Counted from the first letter of the stretch, positions 7,595 to 18,227 are shown. The stretch: 56,340 nucleotides of DNA from Lactobacillales bacterium (GCA_031288715.1 JAITQW010000008.1:1-56340); one strand, 5' to 3'. Notes: generated by a model not told the origin, from the sequence alone. Numbers and translations are program-made.

Positions 7595-9820
7595 ATGAGT
7601 TTATTGGGTGGAATGAATTCGAAGCAGAAAGAAGCAGTAGAAAGTACTGAAGGACCTTTGTTGGTTATGGCAGGCGCTGGTTCAGGAAAGACACGAGTAT
7701 TGACGCATAGGGTTGCATATATTATAGAGAGAAATCTTGCGAATCCGTGGAATATTTTGGCGATTACTTTTACTAATAAGGCAGCTCGTGAAATGAAGGA
7801 GCGTATAGAAAGTCTCTTAGGAACAATAGGGAGCGATGTTTGGATTTTTACATTCCATTCGTTATGTGTGCGTATACTGAGACGTGAAGTGGAGAAAATT
7901 GGTTATTCTAGCCAATTTACTATTATCGATAGTGGTGAGCAGAAAACTTTGATGAAGCGTTTGCTTGCTGAATTGAATCTAGATTCTAAAAAATTTGATG
8001 TTAGGAGGATTTTAGGAACGATTTCATATGCAAAAAATGAGATAAATAGCCCAACAGAGTATGAGAAAAATGCGAAAGGATTTTATGAACAAACGGTTGC
8101 GAAGCTTTACAAGCGTTATCAGCAAGAATTACGTCAGAATGAGGCAATGGATTTTGATGATTTAATTGTCAATACTCTTTGCTTATTTCAGAAATTTCCT
8201 GAAATTTTGGAGCAATATCAGGAAAAATTTCGTTATATTCATGTAGATGAGTATCAAGATACCAACTATGTTCAGTATTGTTTGGTTACTTTGTTAGCTG
8301 AGAAATTTCGAAATTTGTGTGTCGTTGGGGATGCAGATCAATCAATTTATGGCTGGCGTGGGGCAGATATGAAAAACATTTTAAATTTTGAAAAGGATTA
8401 TCCAGAAGCAAGAGTGATTCTATTGGAACAGAATTATCGTTCCACTAAAAAAATTTTAGCGGCAGCAAATGGAATTATTCAAAATAATCTTTCAAGAAGC
8501 AAAAAAGAATTGTGGACAAAGAATGTTTCAGGAGAGAAGATTGTTTGTCATTGTGCAAAGAATGAACAAGAAGAAAGTAATTTTGTAATAGAAGAGATTC
8601 TTAAGCAAATTTGTGAGAAAAATCGCAGTTATAATGATTTTGCTGTGTTATATAGAACAAACGTATTATCTCGAGTGATGGAAGAAAGTTTGTTAAAGGC
8701 AAATATTCCTTACACGATGGTGGGAGCTCAGAAGTTTTATGATCGTAAAGAAATCAAAGATTTGATAGCTTATTTGAATGTTATTGCGAATCCTCGAGAT
8801 GGCTTGAGTTTTGTACGCATTGCCAATAAGCCAAAACGTGGAATTGGAGCAATTTCCATTGAGAAGTTACGGGAATTTGCAACGTTTCATGGTATTTCTT
8901 TATTGGAGGCATCAGGATCAGCAACATTAGCAGGAATTTCAGGAAAGGCAGCTCAGGAATTAGCCTCTTTTCAAGAGATGATAGTGAAATTAAGAAAATT
9001 TTCTCTTAAGGAGGATGCCTCTATTACAGATTTAGTAGAAAAGATCTTGAAAGACACCGGATATTCAGCGGAATTAGAGCGACAGGCAACACTTGAATCT
9101 GAGAATCGTTTGGAAAATTTAGAAGAATTCTTAAGTGTAACAAAGAATTTTGATAAGAATTTTTATGAGGAAGAAGGGATTGAAAAGCAAGAAAAACTAT
9201 CCATTTTCTTGAATGACTTATCTTTGATTTCTGATGTTGATTCTCTTGAGGAAGATAACGCTCAACAGGTGACGTTAATGACGCTTCATGCAGTGAAGGG
9301 ATTGGAGTTTCCGATTGTGTTTCTGTTAGGGATGGAAGAAGGGATTTTTCCGCTTAGCAGATCCATTTTGGAGAAGGATGAATTAGAGGAAGAGCGACGT
9401 TTGGCTTATGTAGGTATTACTAGGGCAGAGCAAGAATTGTATTTGTTGAGTGCAAAATCTCGTACGCTTTATGGTAAAACGAATTGGAGTTCAGAAAGTC
9501 GTTTTATTGGTGAAATTGATCAGAAGCTATTGCGAAGAAGTGCAGATAACTTGTTTCCTTTCAGTGATTATCTTGTGGCAAAAAAAAGTGGAGTTTCATC
9601 GAAGATTAATCATGGTAAGCAAGTACATTCTTCAAAATCTTCTATGAATCAGGAGAATTTCGCAATTCAATGGCAGATGGGTGAGAAGGTGAGTCATAAA
9701 ATATGGGGAATTGGAACAATTGTAAAGATTTCGGAAAATGGCAAGGATTTGGATGTTGCTTTTCCGGATAAAGGAATTAAGCGTCTAGCAGCTGCATATG
9801 CTCCGATTGTGAAGGTTTAA
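7595..9820 (+). CDS. pcrA: ATP-dependent DNA helicase PcrA (UvrD family)
   Basis: 741 residues, the usual PcrA length. Visible motifs in order: Q motif and Walker A (AGAGSGKTRVLTHR, about residues 27-40), motif Ia (TFTNKAAREM), motif II (VDEYQDTN), motif III (GDADQSIYGWRGAD), motif IV (QNYRSTKKIL), motif V (LMTLHAVKGLEFP) and motif VI (YVGITRAEQ). A C-terminal tail (VSHKIWGIGTIVKI..GKDLDVAFPD..IKRL) is the RNA polymerase-interacting domain typical of PcrA. It unwinds 3'-5' in repair and in conflicts between replication and transcription. The ATG has AGGAGA upstream. ligA, its frequent neighbour in enterococci, is absent here. Confidence 0.96.
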   Translation: MSLLGGMNSKQKEAVESTEGPLLVMAGAGSGKTRVLTHRVAYIIERNLANPWNILAITFTNKAAREMKERIESLLGTIGSDVWIFTFHSLCVRILRREVEKIGYSSQFTIIDSGEQKTLMKRLLAELNLDSKKFDVRRILGTISYAKNEINSPTEYEKNAKGFYEQTVAKLYKRYQQELRQNEAMDFDDLIVNTLCLFQKFPEILEQYQEKFRYIHVDEYQDTNYVQYCLVTLLAEKFRNLCVVGDADQSIYGWRGADMKNILNFEKDYPEARVILLEQNYRSTKKILAAANGIIQNNLSRSKKELWTKNVSGEKIVCHCAKNEQEESNFVIEEILKQICEKNRSYNDFAVLYRTNVLSRVMEESLLKANIPYTMVGAQKFYDRKEIKDLIAYLNVIANPRDGLSFVRIANKPKRGIGAISIEKLREFATFHGISLLEASGSATLAGISGKAAQELASFQEMIVKLRKFSLKEDASITDLVEKILKDTGYSAELERQATLESENRLENLEEFLSVTKNFDKNFYEEEGIEKQEKLSIFLNDLSLISDVDSLEEDNAQQVTLMTLHAVKGLEFPIVFLLGMEEGIFPLSRSILEKDELEEERRLAYVGITRAEQELYLLSAKSRTLYGKTNWSSESRFIGEIDQKLLRRSADNLFPFSDYLVAKKSGVSSKINHGKQVHSSKSSMNQENFAIQWQMGEKVSHKIWGIGTIVKISENGKDLDVAFPDKGIKRLAAAYAPIVKV

Positions 9821-9834
9821 AGCAGGTTCTAAGA
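9819..9834. repeat. Repeat-edge fragment after pcrA
   Basis: The short match AAAGCAGGTTCTAAG starts at the pcrA stop codon and equals the end of the interspersed repeat seen near 3300 and 28680. No second end is clear, so this is a solo relic or a chance match. Confidence 0.35.
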
Positions 9835-9904
9835 ATTGAAATGGTTCATTTTTTACTCTTGAATCTAGATCGTTGAAATCCAGTCATTATAAGGAGAAGA
9901 TACG

Positions 9905-11242
9905 TTGATAAAAAGAGAAGGTGCATCATCTCTCATGTTGGGAGAAATGATGCGTAAAAAGGGATATAAGAATAATTTTTCTACCATAAAAATTATTGCT
10001 GCTTGCATGGTTGTTATTGCTCACTCATATCCTTTATCAGGCGTTACAGGAGAGCCGCTTGCTGTTGTTACGAAAGGAAGATTGGGTTTAGGAGATTTGG
10101 CAGTTCAATTATTTTTTTCTATCAGCGGATTTTTGATTACATGTAGTGTTTTTCGTATGTTTCAAAAAAAATCATATAAAAGTTTGAAGAAGTGCGTCAT
10201 TGGTTTTTTTAAGAGACGTTTTCTGAGATTGTTTCCCTCTTTATTGATAGTAAATTTTATTGTTTTCTTTATTGTTGTGCCGATTTTTTCTACAGGCAAT
10301 AGACTTGGTTATTTTTTAAGAGCTGATCCATATGTAAATTTTATGAAAACATCTTTTTTGTTTATTGTTTACAGAGTTCCTCATCTTTGGGTGAATAATC
10401 CACTTGCAACCGAAGTCAATGGTTCTCTATGGACACTTCCGATTGAGTTTATTTGTTATATTGCTCTTTTTTTGGGAATTATTTTTGGATTCATTGGAAA
10501 AATTTGTTATCATAATCATTATTTAGAAGACTCTTATAAAGGAGTTCGAAGTAGGAATAGTAGATCTTTTTTAAGACCTGTTAAGGATCTGACTAATGGC
10601 AAAATTTTTGGCACCGAGAGGTACATCCTGCTTAAACTCTGCCAAGATATGTTTGTTTCGCGATTAAAAATTGCTTACAGGAAAACCGCTTGTCAATCGT
10701 CAAAGCAATTTGCTATTAGGCAGATTGTTAATAGGTTCTTAGAAAAATTTGGAATGTTATTTATGTTTTCTTTATTTCTGTTTCAACCATGTTTACTTTC
10801 TAGTGGAACTATTAGTTTTTTACATTCATGGATTTTAGAGCTGTGTTTAATTTATTATTTCTCTAGTTTATATTACGTTTATCGAGAAAAGATAGTCTTA
10901 AATTGGAAATTATTTATAATTATCTTTGTGATTTGTGTGGTACTTTATTGTTTTAATTTTGGAGTATATACTATTGTTTTTTTACCCTATCTTGTTTTTT
11001 ACCTTGCGTATGCAGTGCCACAATTTTCATTTTTAAATAGATTAGGGAAATATTCATATGAATGTTATCTGGTCGCTTTTCCAATTCAACAAGGCTTGGT
11101 TTTTCTTGAGGGTGGTGGACACCCTTGGAAGATTACGTTTTTGACGTTACCATTAATGTTTTTGGCAGCTGTCGGAATAAGCCAAATAAAGGATCGGTTA
11201 TTGCTTTGTAAGTGTTTAAAGGGGTTGTTAACATATGATTAA
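9905..11242 (+). CDS. Membrane acyltransferase (acyltransferase_3 / OafA-like) carrying an in-frame repeat insertion
   Basis: 445 residues from TTG 9905, with AAGGAG eight bases upstream. Family features are the N-terminal STIKIIAACMVVIAHSYPLSG with the conserved His, FFSISGFLIT, FFKRRFLRLFPSLL and NGSLWTLPIEFICY, then many hydrophobic segments. Such enzymes acylate sugars or wall polymers outside the membrane. Residues about 223-279 are unlike the family: hydrophilic, with SFLRPVKDLTN at the start and RQIVNRF at the end. They are encoded by the 168-base repeat at 10572-10741, which inserts exactly 56 codons. Without it the protein would be about 389 residues, the usual size. The insert falls in a cytoplasmic or external loop, so activity may survive. 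The EbsA-like gene overlaps its end by 8 bases. Confidence 0.82.
   Translation: MIKREGASSLMLGEMMRKKGYKNNFSTIKIIAACMVVIAHSYPLSGVTGEPLAVVTKGRLGLGDLAVQLFFSISGFLITCSVFRMFQKKSYKSLKKCVIGFFKRRFLRLFPSLLIVNFIVFFIVVPIFSTGNRLGYFLRADPYVNFMKTSFLFIVYRVPHLWVNNPLATEVNGSLWTLPIEFICYIALFLGIIFGFIGKICYHNHYLEDSYKGVRSRNSRSFLRPVKDLTNGKIFGTERYILLKLCQDMFVSRLKIAYRKTACQSSKQFAIRQIVNRFLEKFGMLFMFSLFLFQPCLLSSGTISFLHSWILELCLIYYFSSLYYVYREKIVLNWKLFIIIFVICVVLYCFNFGVYTIVFLPYLVFYLAYAVPQFSFLNRLGKYSYECYLVAFPIQQGLVFLEGGGHPWKITFLTLPLMFLAAVGISQIKDRLLLCKCLKGLLTYD
10572..10741 (-). mobile_element. MITE-like repeat inserted in the acyltransferase gene
   Basis: The ends are inverted repeats: left TAAGACCTGTTAAGGATCTG (10572-10591), right CAGATTGTTAATAGGTTCTT plus A (10721-10741). 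Both ends have TA, consistent with a TA target duplication. The inside, read on the minus strand, matches the copies at 1.8, 3.2, 31.5 and 43.9 kb (CGATTGACAA, TTTTTAATCGCGAAACAAAC, GGCAGAGTTTA, GGATGTACCT, CGGTGCCAAAAATTT). Insert plus one TA is 168 bases, divisible by three, and contains no stop in the host frame. It has no room for a transposase. Confidence 0.8.
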
Positions 11243-11693
11243 AGTTTTTGGAAAAATTCGATATCATTGGCAGCCAGATATTGCGCTATCGATTGTTTAT
11301 TGGTGTTTTACTTTCAGTATTGGTTTTGTAAGTATTATTTTTACTTTGGAGAAGACACATATCTATTGGTTGACATTTTTTCTTATTTTTATTTTTTTGA
11401 TTTTATGTGTGTTGGGAATGCATCGCTATTTTTGGATTGAAGAGGATGGTGGACAACTTCATATTGTTTCTTTATGGTTGAAACATCGTGCGGATATTGC
11501 TATTTCTTCGATTACAAAAATTTTAATTAGTCCGCATGGAATTGTGATTTTTTCTGAAAAATGGGAGAATGGACGAATATACTATATGCGTAGATGGCAT
11601 AGAGAGCCTTTTATCAGAGATTTGACTAGTCAATCAAGTTTTTGTGGAAGATTAGAAAATATTGAGAAAATTACTTATGAAAAGCAGAAATAG
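11235..11693 (+). CDS. EbsA-like small membrane protein
   Basis: 152 residues. The start VFGKIRYHWQPDIALSIVYW and the two adjacent hydrophobic segments (about residues 18-40 and 45-65) recall the enterococcal EbsA family. After the membrane part comes a short beta-rich domain: YFWIEEDGGQLHIVSLWLKH, then ISSITKILISPHGIVIF, then YYMRRWHREPFIRDL. EbsA was named from the aggregation-substance locus of E. faecalis; its molecular role is unclear and I add none. The ATG overlaps the acyltransferase gene by 8 bases, so the two are translationally coupled. Confidence 0.6.
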   Translation: MIKVFGKIRYHWQPDIALSIVYWCFTFSIGFVSIIFTLEKTHIYWLTFFLIFIFLILCVLGMHRYFWIEEDGGQLHIVSLWLKHRADIAISSITKILISPHGIVIFSEKWENGRIYYMRRWHREPFIRDLTSQSSFCGRLENIEKITYEKQK

Positions 11694-11722
11694 TAAAAAT
11701 TCTATGTATCATGGGGGATTGA

Positions 11723-13393
11723 ATGAAAACAGATATTGAAATTGCGCAAGAAATTGAATTAACGCCCATTCGAGATATAGCAGCATCGCTAGGTATTCAT
11801 GAGAATGACTTGGAGTTATATGGAAAGTACAAGGCGAAAGTAAATTTTGAAAAAATTAATTCATTAAAGGATCAATCTGATGGGAAATTGATTTTGGTAA
11901 CTGCTATTAATCCAACTCCTGCAGGAGAAGGAAAATCAACGATTACCATTGGTTTGGGAGATGCGTTAAACAAAGTTGGTAAAAAGACAGTGATTGCATT
12001 ACGCGAACCTTCGTTAGGTCCTGTGATGGGGATTAAGGGAGGAGCAACTGGTGGAGGTTTTGCGCAAGTATTGCCAATGGAAGATATCAATTTACACTTC
12101 ACAGGGGATATGCACGCTATTACAACGGCAAATAATGCACTATCTGCATTGATTGATAATTATGTCCAGCAAGGAAATGAATTAGATATTGACTTGCGTA
12201 GAGTGACTTGGAGGCGAGTGGTAGATTTAAATGATCGAGCTTTGCGAAGGGTAATTGTTGGTCTTGGTGGTCCATTTCAAGGCGTTCCTCGTGAGGATGG
12301 CTTTGATATTACGGTGGCTTCGGAGATCATGGCAATTCTTTGCTTAGCAACGGATATTGAAGATTTGAAGCGACGTTTGGCAAATATTGTGATTGGTTAT
12401 ACGTACACACGAGATCCTGTGACTTGTGGAAATTTACAAGCAGAAGGAGTTCTTGCATTGCTATTGAAAGATGCATTGAAGCCTAATCTTGTGCAGACGA
12501 TAGAAAAAACTCCGGCATTTATTCATGGAGGGCCGTTTGCTAATATTGCTCATGGCTGTAATTCTGTTTTAGCAACAAAAACTGCTTTAAAATTAGGAGA
12601 ATATGTGGTAACAGAAGCGGGATTTGGCGCTGATTTAGGTGCTGAGAAATTTTTAAATATTAAGGTTCCTAATTTGGCTAAAATTCCTGATGCAGTTGTA
12701 ATTGTAGCAACCATTCGTGCGTTGAAAATGCATGGTGGAGTCGCAAAAGATGAATTGCAATCGGAAAACATAGAGGCTCTTAAAAAAGGATTTACGAATT
12801 TAGAGAAACATATTGAAAATATTCAAAATTTCAATCTTCCTGTTGTGGTTGCAATTAATGAGTTTACTTCGGATACGCAGCAAGAAGTGAAGATTTTAAA
12901 ACAACTTTGTAAAAGTAAAGGAGTGAAAGTAGAGCTTTGTGCTGTTTGGGAAAAAGGAGGTGCTGGTGGTATTGCCTTAGCTGAGAGCATTGTAAAAGTA
13001 ATAGAGGAACCACGTGGAGCGTTTCAGCCAACTTATGACGTAAATCAATCTATTGAGGAGAAAATCTCTGCGATTGTGAAGAAGGTTTACGGTGGTGCAG
13101 AGATTTTTTTTGAGAAAAAGGCACAGAATGAATTGATAATGTTGAAAAAAAATGGATGGGACAAACTTCCAATTTGTATGGCAAAAACTCAGTATTCACT
13201 TTCAGATGATCCGAAACTTTTAGGGAGACCTTCTAATTTTTCAATTACGATTCGAGAATTTGTGGCAAAGTTAGGTGCTGGATTTATTGTAGCGTTAACT
13301 GGTGATGTGATGACGATGCCTGGTTTACCGAAAAAACCTGCGGCTTTAAACATGAATGTGAATGATAAAGGAGAAGTGATCGGATTATTCTGA
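11723..13393 (+). CDS. fhs: Formate--tetrahydrofolate ligase
   Basis: 556 residues, full length. The enzyme makes 10-formyl-tetrahydrofolate from formate, ATP and THF, feeding purine and fMet-tRNA synthesis. Visible motifs are the P-loop [14 protein letters not shown] (about residues 64-77), [52 protein letters not shown], and the C-terminal [18 protein letters not shown]. The ATG has GGGGGATTGA upstream. It stands between the EbsA-like gene and opp with no obvious functional link. Confidence 0.97.
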   Translation: MKTDIEIAQEIELTPIRDIAASLGIHENDLELYGKYKAKVNFEKINSLKDQSDGKLILVTAINPTPAGEGKSTITIGLGDALNKVGKKTVIALREPSLGPVMGIKGGATGGGFAQVLPMEDINLHFTGDMHAITTANNALSALIDNYVQQGNELDIDLRRVTWRRVVDLNDRALRRVIVGLGGPFQGVPREDGFDITVASEIMAILCLATDIEDLKRRLANIVIGYTYTRDPVTCGNLQAEGVLALLLKDALKPNLVQTIEKTPAFIHGGPFANIAHGCNSVLATKTALKLGEYVVTEAGFGADLGAEKFLNIKVPNLAKIPDAVVIVATIRALKMHGGVAKDELQSENIEALKKGFTNLEKHIENIQNFNLPVVVAINEFTSDTQQEVKILKQLCKSKGVKVELCAVWEKGGAGGIALAESIVKVIEEPRGAFQPTYDVNQSIEEKISAIVKKVYGGAEIFFEKKAQNELIMLKKNGWDKLPICMAKTQYSLSDDPKLLGRPSNFSITIREFVAKLGAGFIVALTGDVMTMPGLPKKPAALNMNVNDKGEVIGLF

Positions 13394-13529
13394 TAAAATT
13401 TGAATATCTATTAACATGTAAGCTGGATAAAGAATAGATATTTTCGGTGAACTATAAATATTTTAATAAATTTTCGGAATAAATTTATTATTGTAGTTTG
13501 GAAGAGTGGTAATTATTGGGAGAAGATGT

Positions 13530-15032
13530 GTGAAGAAGTATGTGTTATGGCGTTTGTTGCGTTCCATTATTTCAATTTTTTTAGTAACAACGATTGCATA
13601 TTTAATGATTTTTTCAATGATTCCGAAGAAGGTTGTCTTTTCAGAAGATCCCGCATATTCTAAATTGACAGCTAAGCTGGATTTACGTACAGATTATGAA
13701 AATACAATTTATAAAAAACTGGGATATATTGATTATTTGGATTCAAAGTCATTGGAAAAGAAAGTTGCTGAAGAAGATAAATCTGTTAGTGTTAATGTTA
13801 GCTCAAAAAATAAAAAGACTTATGAGAAATGGGCTGAGAATGAATGTGGTGATTGGAAAATTTTACAGTTTCCGATTTCTAAAAAGTTTTATGCGGTGCG
13901 TGATATTTCTTTAGTTGAACGTGTATGGCGTTTCTATAGTCATTTAATCCAAATTGATACTCCTTGGAGAGTTCAGGATAAGGAGAATCCAAATTTAAAA
14001 CGAGGATATCAGTTGGCTAAAGATGAAGCAGGAGGTGGATTTGCTCTAATAGGAAGTGGGACAAAATATAAGTACCAATTATATTTTGATAATCGTTTTC
14101 CATTCATTCATCAGAACATTGTAAAATTGTATCTCGGAGAGTCTTATCCTACTTTTTATGGATATGAAGTATTGGAAGTTCTTACAAATGGTCAAGGGGA
14201 GGCCGCATCTAAGGAGGTTACGTTTCCGACAGGTGAAAAACAAATGTCTCCTGTAAATCTTCATACAGCACAATATCAACCACTTTCTAAAATGGATAAG
14301 ATGACCAAGCAAAAATTTGGGAAAGACCCTTATTCTAAGACGAATAATTTTTATAAAGATCCATCGATGCTTAGTATTTCTTTATTCACAGAAGTAATAT
14401 CTTTAGTGTTGATTTATCTGGTAGGTTTGCCGTTAGCCATGTTGATGGCGCGTTTTAAATTCAGCTTGCTTGATCGTTTAGGAACTGGCATGATCACTGG
14501 ATTAATTTCAATTCCATCGTTAGCGATTATTTATTTCTTACGTTTTTTAGGTTCTTCTATTTTTGAATGGCCGGATATGTTTCCAACGCTTGGAGCACAT
14601 AATATCTTGTCTTATGTACTACCAATTTTGATCTTAACGATTCTTAATATCACAAATATTGTAATGTGGACTAGACGTTATATGGTGGATCAGCAATCAG
14701 CAGATTATGTAAAATTTGCTAGAGCAAAGGGATTATCTGAAAAAGAAATTTCCAGGCACCATATATTGAAAAATGCGCTAATTCCGATTGTTCAGGGTAT
14801 TCCTTTGTCTATTGTTATAACCATTCAAGGGGCTACAATGACAGAGACAATCTTTGCTATGCCGGGAATGGGAAAAATGTTGCCAGATGCTATTTTGCGG
14901 CACAATCACTCTATGATTATTGGATTGGTATTTCTATTTACTTCTGTTTCAGTTTTTGCGGTATTTATCGGGGATCTGTTGATGACATTCATTGATCCAA
15001 GAATTCGTTTGAATACGAAAGGTGGTAAATGA
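13530..15032 (+). CDS. oppB: Oligopeptide ABC transporter permease OppB (AmiC type)
   Basis: 500 residues from GTG 13530, with GGGAGA six bases upstream. Starting there gives VKKYVLWRLLRSIISIFLVT, which lines up with AmiC N-termini; an in-frame GTG at 13506 has no ribosome site. A first membrane helix is followed by a large extracytoplasmic region (about residues 35-290). The usual permease core with five more helices follows, including the EAA-loop RAKGLSEKEISRHHILKNALIP. The long insert is normal for AmiC-type OppB of streptococci and enterococci (about 500 residues). It forms the membrane channel with OppC. No oppA is present in the window. Confidence 0.93.
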   Translation: MKKYVLWRLLRSIISIFLVTTIAYLMIFSMIPKKVVFSEDPAYSKLTAKLDLRTDYENTIYKKLGYIDYLDSKSLEKKVAEEDKSVSVNVSSKNKKTYEKWAENECGDWKILQFPISKKFYAVRDISLVERVWRFYSHLIQIDTPWRVQDKENPNLKRGYQLAKDEAGGGFALIGSGTKYKYQLYFDNRFPFIHQNIVKLYLGESYPTFYGYEVLEVLTNGQGEAASKEVTFPTGEKQMSPVNLHTAQYQPLSKMDKMTKQKFGKDPYSKTNNFYKDPSMLSISLFTEVISLVLIYLVGLPLAMLMARFKFSLLDRLGTGMITGLISIPSLAIIYFLRFLGSSIFEWPDMFPTLGAHNILSYVLPILILTILNITNIVMWTRRYMVDQQSADYVKFARAKGLSEKEISRHHILKNALIPIVQGIPLSIVITIQGATMTETIFAMPGMGKMLPDAILRHNHSMIIGLVFLFTSVSVFAVFIGDLLMTFIDPRIRLNTKGGK

Positions 15033-15973
15033 ATATGGATAAAATTAGTGAGGAAAAGATAGAGAATAGGTTTCAATTTTGCAAAATGGATGATTCACTT
15101 AACGAACGTATTGATGCCCCTGCTTATTCATACTCACAAGCGGTGATTCGTAATTTTTTCCGTTCTAAGACTTCGATTGTGATTTTATTAATTATGACAA
15201 TTGTTGTTTTGATGAGTATGATACAACCATTATTTTCAGGCTATAGCTTTATGGATGTTTCTGAAATTAATAATTTTGACGCTCGTTATAATCCTCCTTC
15301 TGCAAAATTTTGGTTTGGAACAGATGGCGATGGCAAATCATTGTTTGACGCAGTTTGGGCAGGAGCGAAAACTTCAATTTCAATTGGAGTCTTATCAACG
15401 GTCATTTGTGAAGGACTTGGAGTGATCATTGGAGCGATTTGGGGAAATTCAAAGAGAATTGATCACTTTATGTTGGAAGTTTATAATGTGATTTCTAATG
15501 TTCCTCAATTATTGGTGGTGCTGGTTCTATCCTATGCATTTGGTTCAGGATTTTGGAATTTATTATTTGCGATGACATGCACCTCTTGGTTTATGACAGC
15601 TTATTTTATTCGTGTGCAGGTAATGATTATGCGAGATCGAGAATATAATCTAGCTTCACGTACCTTAGGGACAAAAACGTGGCGGTTGATTATTAAAAAT
15701 ATTTTCCCATATTTAGTTTCTGTGATAATTACAGATGCCTCAAAAAAATTGCCGGAATTTATTTCCTATGAAGTGTTTTTATCATTTTTAGGTGTAGGTC
15801 TGTCTGTCGAAACTCCATCTCTGGGTCGAATAATTAATAATTATGCACCAAACATGAGTAATTATCCATATTTGTTTTGGATTCCAGTATTTGTTTTGGC
15901 ACTTGTGACAGTTTCGTTGTATTTAGTAGGTCAACGTTTAGCAGATGCATCTGACCCTAGAACTCATTTATGA
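15029..15973 (+). CDS. oppC: Oligopeptide ABC transporter permease OppC (AmiD type)
   Basis: 314 residues; the start overlaps the oppB stop (ATGA). A soluble N-terminal tail of about 45 residues precedes six membrane segments. The periplasmic-side motif NPPSAKFWFGTDGDGKSLFD is the OppC_N signature, and the EAA loop reads ASRTLGTKTWRLIIKNIFPY. It pairs with OppB as the second permease half. The overlap implies translational coupling. Confidence 0.94.
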   Translation: MNMDKISEEKIENRFQFCKMDDSLNERIDAPAYSYSQAVIRNFFRSKTSIVILLIMTIVVLMSMIQPLFSGYSFMDVSEINNFDARYNPPSAKFWFGTDGDGKSLFDAVWAGAKTSISIGVLSTVICEGLGVIIGAIWGNSKRIDHFMLEVYNVISNVPQLLVVLVLSYAFGSGFWNLLFAMTCTSWFMTAYFIRVQVMIMRDREYNLASRTLGTKTWRLIIKNIFPYLVSVIITDASKKLPEFISYEVFLSFLGVGLSVETPSLGRIINNYAPNMSNYPYLFWIPVFVLALVTVSLYLVGQRLADASDPRTHL

Positions 15974-16059
15974 TTTATTTTGAGATTTTTAGATTTCATC
16001 GCGAGTCAAAGGAGCTTATTTTGCAGTTTTGTTGTTCTTGCTAAGTAGGAGGAATAAAA

Positions 16060-17160
16060 ATGAATAAAGAAAAGGTTCTTAGAGTTGAGAATATTAGCGT
16101 AGAATTTCAAGTTCGTGGACGAACATTTCAGGCAATTCGTAATATTTCAGTTGACTTGTATAAGGGAGAAGTTTTGGCATTAGTGGGTGAATCTGGTTCA
16201 GGGAAATCAGTATTTATGAAAATTCTTACGGGGATGCTAGAAGATAACGGGCAAGTTTCAAATGGACAAGTGCTTTATGACAATAAGATATTGACGCAGA
16301 TCCAAACGGATAAAGAATGGGCAGAAATTCGTGGTAAAGAGATCGCGACGATCTTTCAAGATCCTATGACTTCTCTAGATCCGCTTATGACAATTGGGAA
16401 GCAAATTTCTGAGGTGATTATCAAACATCAAGGAAAAACAAAGAGTGAAGCCAAGAGAATTGCCATTGATTTGATGAAGCGGGTGGGTATTCCACATGCA
16501 AAAGCTCGGTTTGATGATTATCCGTTTCAGTATTCTGGTGGAATGAGACAACGGATTGTCATTGCGATTGCGTTAGCATGCAAACCGAAAATTTTAATTT
16601 GTGATGAACCAACTACCGCGCTTGATGTAACGATTCAAGCACAGATTTTAGCATTGATTAAAGAGTTGCAACAAGAATTTAAGTTTACAATCTTTTTTAT
16701 TACCCATGATTTAGGAATCGTTGCTTCTATTGCAGACAAGGTAGCGGTTATGTACTCTGGGGAGATTGTGGAATACGGAGAGGTTCAAGAGATTTTTTAT
16801 GACCCGAAACATCCTTATACGTGGAGTTTACTTTCTTCTTTGCCACAGTTAAGTAGAAAAGAGGAAGAATTATTTTCAATTTCAGGTTCTCCACCGTCTT
16901 TGTTTACAGAGATCAAAGGAGATGCTTTTGCTGCTAGAAATCCTTATGCGATGGAGATCGATTTTGAGGAAGCACCACCTAAGTTTGAAGTTACTCCGAC
17001 ACATTGGGCGAAGACGTGGTTGTTAGATGAGCGCGCGCCTGAGCTTGAGAAGCCAGAAGTAATTCAAAATATTCATGAGAAATTGAAGAATTTGTTACGT
17101 TTTAAAGTTGAGTATCATTGTGCAAAATTGGAGGCTCATAAGGGAGGCAGAGAGTGGTGA
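16060..17160 (+). CDS. oppD: Oligopeptide ABC transporter ATP-binding protein OppD (AmiE type)
   Basis: 366 residues. The ATPase core has Walker [16 protein letters not shown]-loop [11 protein letters not shown], signature YSGGMRQRI, Walker [13 protein letters not shown] and H-loop ITHD. The C-terminal oligopeptide/dipeptide extension follows ([14 protein letters not shown]). The last about 60 residues are the long tail seen in AmiE-like OppD; the Cys-rich iron-sulfur motif of other OppD proteins is absent. ATG follows AGGAGG. The gene overlaps oppF by a few bases. Confidence 0.94.
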   Translation: MNKEKVLRVENISVEFQVRGRTFQAIRNISVDLYKGEVLALVGESGSGKSVFMKILTGMLEDNGQVSNGQVLYDNKILTQIQTDKEWAEIRGKEIATIFQDPMTSLDPLMTIGKQISEVIIKHQGKTKSEAKRIAIDLMKRVGIPHAKARFDDYPFQYSGGMRQRIVIAIALACKPKILICDEPTTALDVTIQAQILALIKELQQEFKFTIFFITHDLGIVASIADKVAVMYSGEIVEYGEVQEIFYDPKHPYTWSLLSSLPQLSRKEEELFSISGSPPSLFTEIKGDAFAARNPYAMEIDFEEAPPKFEVTPTHWAKTWLLDERAPELEKPEVIQNIHEKLKNLLRFKVEYHCAKLEAHKGGREW

Positions 17161-18098
17161 ATGAAAAGCAGAAGAGAGAAACTTTGCTGTCCATTCGTGA
17201 CTTGGAGATCTCCTTTGATGAAGGTAAAAATCAAGTAGTGGCAGTAAAAAATGCTAATTTTAACGTTTATAAGGGTGAAATTTTTTCGCTGGTTGGAGAG
17301 AGTGGTTCGGGGAAAACGATCATTGGCCGAACGATTTTAGGATTGAATATGACATCGAAGGGCGAGATCATCTTTGATGGAAAGAAAATTAATGGAAAAT
17401 TATCTAAAAAAGAAAAAGAATCTTTAACTTCTAGAATTCAGATGATTTTCCAAGATCCTGCAGCTTCCTTGAATGAGCGTGCAACTGTCGATTATATTGT
17501 TTCTGAAGGATTGTATAGCACGCATAAATTTGAAAGTGAAGAGGATCGCAAGCAAAAAGTGGCAAGAATTATTCAAGAGGTGGGACTGTTACCAGAGCAT
17601 CAAAATCGTTATCCACATGAATTATCTGGAGGACAACGACAACGAATAGGAATTGCGAGAGCGTTGATTATGTGTCCTGATTTAGTGGTGGCGGATGAGC
17701 CAATTTCTGCGTTAGATGTTTCCATTCGTGCCCAGGTTTTGAATTTACTTAAGAAATTTCAAAAAGAGGAAGGATTGACTTTTTTATTTATTGCACATGA
17801 TTTGTCAGTAGTACGTTTTATCTCGAATCGTATTGCAGTGATTTATCGTGGATGCATTGTGGAATTGGCAAAGACGGAAGAATTGTTTAATTGCCCATTG
17901 CATCCATATACAAAATCACTTTTATCTGCGATTCCAATTCCAGATCCTATGTTAGAGCAGCAAAAAGAATTAATTGTTTATGATTTTTCTGTACATGATT
18001 ATTCATCCGATAAACCAGAATTTTTTGAAATTAAACCGGAGCATTTTGTTTGGGCTAATTCTAAGGAACTTGAGAAATACCAAGAAGAAATTAAATAG
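17154..18098 (+). CDS. oppF: Oligopeptide ABC transporter ATP-binding protein OppF (AmiF type)
   Basis: 314 residues; GTG start at 17154 (or the adjacent GTG 17157), with AGGGAGG upstream. Motifs: Walker [16 protein letters not shown]-loop [13 protein letters not shown], signature [15 protein letters not shown], Walker [13 protein letters not shown], and the C-terminal [16 protein letters not shown] typical of OppF. It forms the ATPase heterodimer with OppD. It is the last gene of the operon. Confidence 0.94.
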   Translation: MVNEKQKRETLLSIRDLEISFDEGKNQVVAVKNANFNVYKGEIFSLVGESGSGKTIIGRTILGLNMTSKGEIIFDGKKINGKLSKKEKESLTSRIQMIFQDPAASLNERATVDYIVSEGLYSTHKFESEEDRKQKVARIIQEVGLLPEHQNRYPHELSGGQRQRIGIARALIMCPDLVVADEPISALDVSIRAQVLNLLKKFQKEEGLTFLFIAHDLSVVRFISNRIAVIYRGCIVELAKTEELFNCPLHPYTKSLLSAIPIPDPMLEQQKELIVYDFSVHDYSSDKPEFFEIKPEHFVWANSKELEKYQEEIK

Positions 18099-18227
18099 GA
18101 AACTGGAATAGAATTATGTTTTATGTTGAAAGTTAGCGTAAATAAAAATAAGTAATCGTATGAAAATAATGTTTTGAGAAATAAATTTCATGCGATTTTT
18201 CAGCTTCAAGGGGAAGTAGGTTAGAAA

